Source of the DNA: CAYJEQ01 sp964370185
Lineage (GTDB): Bacteria; Bacillota; Clostridia; Oscillospirales; Ruminococcaceae
Direction: 5' to 3'
Assembly: GCA_964370185.1 (NCBI GenBank)
Contig: CAYJIJ010000056.1
Location: 1 to 15,298 of the forward strand
Length of the DNA stretch: 15,298 bases
The notes beneath the pieces are model-generated. The model saw only the letters and a list, made by a program, of their open reading frames with translations. It did not search any database and was not told where the DNA came from. Shown in pieces: positions 13,361 to 15,298 of this stretch. A program made the position numbers and the translations under genes. Numbering within the stretch: position 1 is the stretch's first letter; every line of letters starts with the position of its first letter.

Positions 13361-14686
13361 ATGGACCCTGACAGTAGTATGATTTACAACATATTATTAC
13401 TGATTTTTTTAATTTCTCTGTGTGGATTTTTCAGCCTTAGCGAGGGGGCAATTGTATCACTGAGTGACTCTAAAATCAAAAAACTTGCAGAAGAGGGCGA
13501 TAAAAACGCCAAAAGAATAGTGGAGTTTTTAGCAAGTCCGAGCAAATTCTTAGCAATGATACAAACAGGCATTACAGTCTGCGGAATTTTTTCCGCCGCA
13601 CTTGCAATCCAAACATTTATAGTGCCACTGGGCAATATGCTTTCGGGGTATGGTTTTTCTCCGATAAATGCATATGCAGTGTCGCTTATAATAATAGTGC
13701 TTTTAAATGCCTTTCTTATCTTGGTGTTTTCAAAGCTGCTCCCACGGAGAATAGGTGTATATAATCCGCTTAAAATAGCTTTGGCAGTTTCCTTGCCACT
13801 TAAACTTCTATCCCATATAATGATACCCGTTGTAGTGATAAGCGACGGTGTAACCACGGTGATTTTATCCCTATTGGGTTTTAAGCCGGGGGAAGAGCCT
13901 GAAAATGTAACCGAAGAAGAAATCCGCATGCTCGTTGATGTCGGGGAGGAAAAAGGCGTTATTGAGCAGAGCGAAAAAGATATGATAAACAATGTGTTTG
14001 AGTTTGATGATAGGACAGTGTCCGAAGTTATGACCCACCGCATGAATGTTATCGGAGTGGAGCTGAGCGCCACACTCGAAGAAATCCTTGAAACTGCAAT
14101 AGACTCAGGCTACTCGAGAATGCCTGTATATGAAGAGAGCATGGACAAGATAATAGGTATACTCTATGTTAAAGACATACTCAAATTCATGCATTGCCCA
14201 AAGGATTTTGTCCTTGAAAATGTGATGAGAAAGGCGATTGGTGTGCCAATTTACACCAGTTGTACAGAGCTTTTAAAGGAGTTTAAAATCAAAAAGGTGC
14301 AGTTTGCCGTTGTGGCGGACGAATACGGCGGAACATACGGTATCGTAACAATGGAGGACTTGCTTGAAACCATTGTTGGCGATATACAGGACGAATACGA
14401 CAACGAAGAAGAAGAAATCATCCAAAACGAGGATGGAAGCTTTACATTCAGTGCAAATGCCGCAGTGGACGATGTGGAAAATGCCCTTGATATAGAGCTT
14501 GCCTCGGAGGATGAGGACTTAGACACCATAGGCGGACTTTTAACCCATCGCTTAGGATATATTCCCACAAATACCGAGGAATCATTAGTTTCGATATCGG
14601 GGATAATGTTTGAAGTTACAGAAATGGAAGACAGCCGCATACTAAAAATAAAAGCAACTTTCTCAAGGGAAGACGAAGAAAAATAG
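13361..14686 (+). CDS. CNNM/CorC (HlyC/CorC) family membrane protein with CBS domains, 441 aa
   Basis: Integral membrane protein of the family tied to magnesium/cobalt efflux or resistance. I place the start at ATG 13361 behind AGAAAGGA (13341-13348); the upstream frame from 13259 begins inside the promoter. The DUF21/CNNM membrane part covers residues about 1-185, with FFSLSEGAIVSLSDSKIKKL, a second helix near LAMIQTGITVCGIFSAALA and a third near VSLIIIVLLNAFLILVF. Two CBS domains follow (about 210-330: MTHRMNVIGVE, GYSRMPVYEE, IIGILYVKDIL, FAVVADEYGGTYGIVTMEDL), then the CorC_HlyC C-terminal domain (about 360-435). The usual G-E-x-x-P-K motif of the membrane domain reads SKLLPRR here. Own promoter and terminator. 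Confidence 0.92.
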   Translation: MDPDSSMIYNILLLIFLISLCGFFSLSEGAIVSLSDSKIKKLAEEGDKNAKRIVEFLASPSKFLAMIQTGITVCGIFSAALAIQTFIVPLGNMLSGYGFSPINAYAVSLIIIVLLNAFLILVFSKLLPRRIGVYNPLKIALAVSLPLKLLSHIMIPVVVISDGVTTVILSLLGFKPGEEPENVTEEEIRMLVDVGEEKGVIEQSEKDMINNVFEFDDRTVSEVMTHRMNVIGVELSATLEEILETAIDSGYSRMPVYEESMDKIIGILYVKDILKFMHCPKDFVLENVMRKAIGVPIYTSCTELLKEFKIKKVQFAVVADEYGGTYGIVTMEDLLETIVGDIQDEYDNEEEEIIQNEDGSFTFSANAAVDDVENALDIELASEDEDLDTIGGLLTHRLGYIPTNTEESLVSISGIMFEVTEMEDSRILKIKATFSREDEEK

Positions 14687-14693
14687 TATTATA

Positions 14694-14746
14694 TTTGGGG
14701 GTAATTTTTCTGCATAAGGCAGAAGATTACCCCTAAATTTTGTTTT
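14694..14746 (+). terminator. Terminator of the CorC-like gene
   Basis: A long two-part hairpin: GGGGTAAT pairs with ATTACCCC and, within it, TTCTGC pairs with GCAGAA; a T-rich run follows (14737-14746). Confidence 0.8.
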
Positions 14747-14824
14747 GGGTGAGAAATGGTGTTAGCTAAAACTAAGCATGAGTAAATCTAACGATTTGTA
14801 ATTCCTTAAAATTTATTTGTAATT

Positions 14825-14854
14825 ATTGACAAATAATTATCAATGGTGTAGAAT
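14825..14854 (+). promoter_or_regulatory. Promoter of the FMN-binding lipoprotein with possible operator
   Basis: TTGACA (14826-14831), 17 bases, TAGAAT (14849-14854). A dyad ATTGA-N10-TCAAT (14825-14829 and 14840-14844) covers the -35 and the spacer and could be a repressor site. The promoter is well supported; the operator is inference from symmetry only. Confidence 0.7.
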
Positions 14855-14886
14855 ATAAGGTGAAATTTACATTTAGGAGGCTATTT

Positions 14887-15298
14887 ATGAAAAAAATATT
14901 ATTTTCTTTACTAATGACATCAATACTCATATCTGCCACTGCTTGTAGCAGTGAGCCAGCACCTGCTTCTTCGGAAGAACCACCAGCTACACAAGCAGAA
15001 ACACTTGGTGGTGCGGCTGAGGGATTTGGTGGAGTGCTAACCGTAACCGTAATGAGAGAGGGAGATGTAATCACCTCTGTAACTGTTGACGAGCACAACG
15101 AAACCGACGGCATTGCTACACCTGCACTCGAAGCTATTCCAGGCGCAATTGTAGAAGCTAATTCCACAGAGGTTGACAATATCGCAGGTGCTACTGTTAC
15201 TTCCGATGCAATCAAATATGCGGTAAATAATGCACTCGACCCCGACACATACCCAGCACCTGTGGCTGAAGAAGAAGCTCCCGATGAAGTGGTAGAGC
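14887..15298 (+). CDS. FMN-binding domain lipoprotein (3' end outside window)
   Basis: Starts behind a full AGGAGG (14875-14880) with a six-base gap; 137 codons are visible and the frame is open at the edge. Residues 1-19 are a signal peptide ending ISATA before Cys20, a lipobox; a Pro/Ala/Glu-rich linker (23-40) follows. Residues 46-117 are an FMN_bind domain: GFGGVLTVTV, VITSVTVDEHNET, then IAGATVTSDAI, in which the GATxT motif is the site where FMN is bound covalently to Thr (Thr105) in RnfG/NqrC-type domains. The first motif residue is Ala100, often Ser or Thr elsewhere. After it comes another acidic Pro/Glu-rich linker (YPAPVAEEEAPDEVVE), so a second domain, perhaps another FMN_bind or a flavocytochrome-type reductase, may lie outside. 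It should act in electron transfer on the outer face of the membrane. Confidence 0.88.
   Translation, partial: MKKILFSLLMTSILISATACSSEPAPASSEEPPATQAETLGGAAEGFGGVLTVTVMREGDVITSVTVDEHNETDGIATPALEAIPGAIVEANSTEVDNIAGATVTSDAIKYAVNNALDPDTYPAPVAEEEAPDEVVE

Noticed and set aside
13384..14073. Long antisense frame (229 codons) opposite the CorC-like gene
   Set aside because: It is a shadow: serine-rich, no ribosome site, opposite a well-supported gene with full domains.
14821..14846. Fur box at the lipoprotein promoter
   Set aside because: One half (AATTATCA) looks right, but the other half does not match; a different dyad describes the symmetry better.
14823..15248. Antisense frame of 141 codons opposite the FMN lipoprotein
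   Set aside because: It crosses the clear promoter and ribosome site of the + strand gene and is of low complexity (Ser/Ala/Val).

Overview
The window reads as chromosomal DNA of an anaerobic, Gram-positive Clostridia-type bacterium. The evidence is a trimeric [FeFe]-hydrogenase, strong TTGACA/TATAAT-type promoters, AGGAGG-like ribosome sites, two TTG starts, U-tract terminators after many genes, and short intergenic repeats of the kind seen in clostridial genomes. The genus cannot be fixed from the sequence alone. Every gene I support lies on the + strand.

Layout. 3-512 is the 3' end of a secreted-protein gene. 975-3425 and 9173-11629 are two complete paralogues of it (816 and 818 aa), each with a signal peptide, a conserved N-terminal part, a divergent tyrosine-rich core, a conserved C-terminal domain, and an unusual C-terminus, NP(G/A)TGR, with no membrane anchor after it. 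3753-3965 is a 70-aa two-helix membrane protein (DUF2798-like) behind a perfect consensus promoter. 4065-4294 is a non-coding fold-back element bracketed by two near-identical bidirectional terminators. 4493-7996 is a tightly packed hydrogenase operon: hydC (NuoE-like), a short hydB (NuoF-like) and hydA, followed by a single-PAS-domain protein (8364-8711). 12222-13190 is a DusB-type tRNA-dihydrouridine synthase, 13361-14686 a CNNM/CorC-type membrane protein with CBS domains, and 14887 to the right edge a truncated FMN-binding lipoprotein.

How the genes work together. hydCBA should form one NAD(P)H-linked, H2-evolving or H2-consuming soluble complex. HydB lacks the extra iron-sulfur domains of classical bifurcating HydB, so plain NADH-dependent activity is a serious alternative to bifurcation. 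HydA keeps the whole catalytic framework, but its first H-cluster motif is TSCSP instead of TSCCP. The PAS protein may be a redox or ligand sensor linked to this operon. The surface proteins, DusB, CorC-like protein and FMN lipoprotein look like independent transcription units, each with its own promoter and/or terminator.

Intergenic DNA is rich in repeats. Three small families (called A, B/B' and C below) lie in the gaps, with family A placed directly behind terminators. The points most worth a second look are the mosaic surface-protein family with its anchorless NPxTGR tail, the TSCSP hydrogenase with a minimal HydB, and the terminator-bracketed element at 4065-4294.
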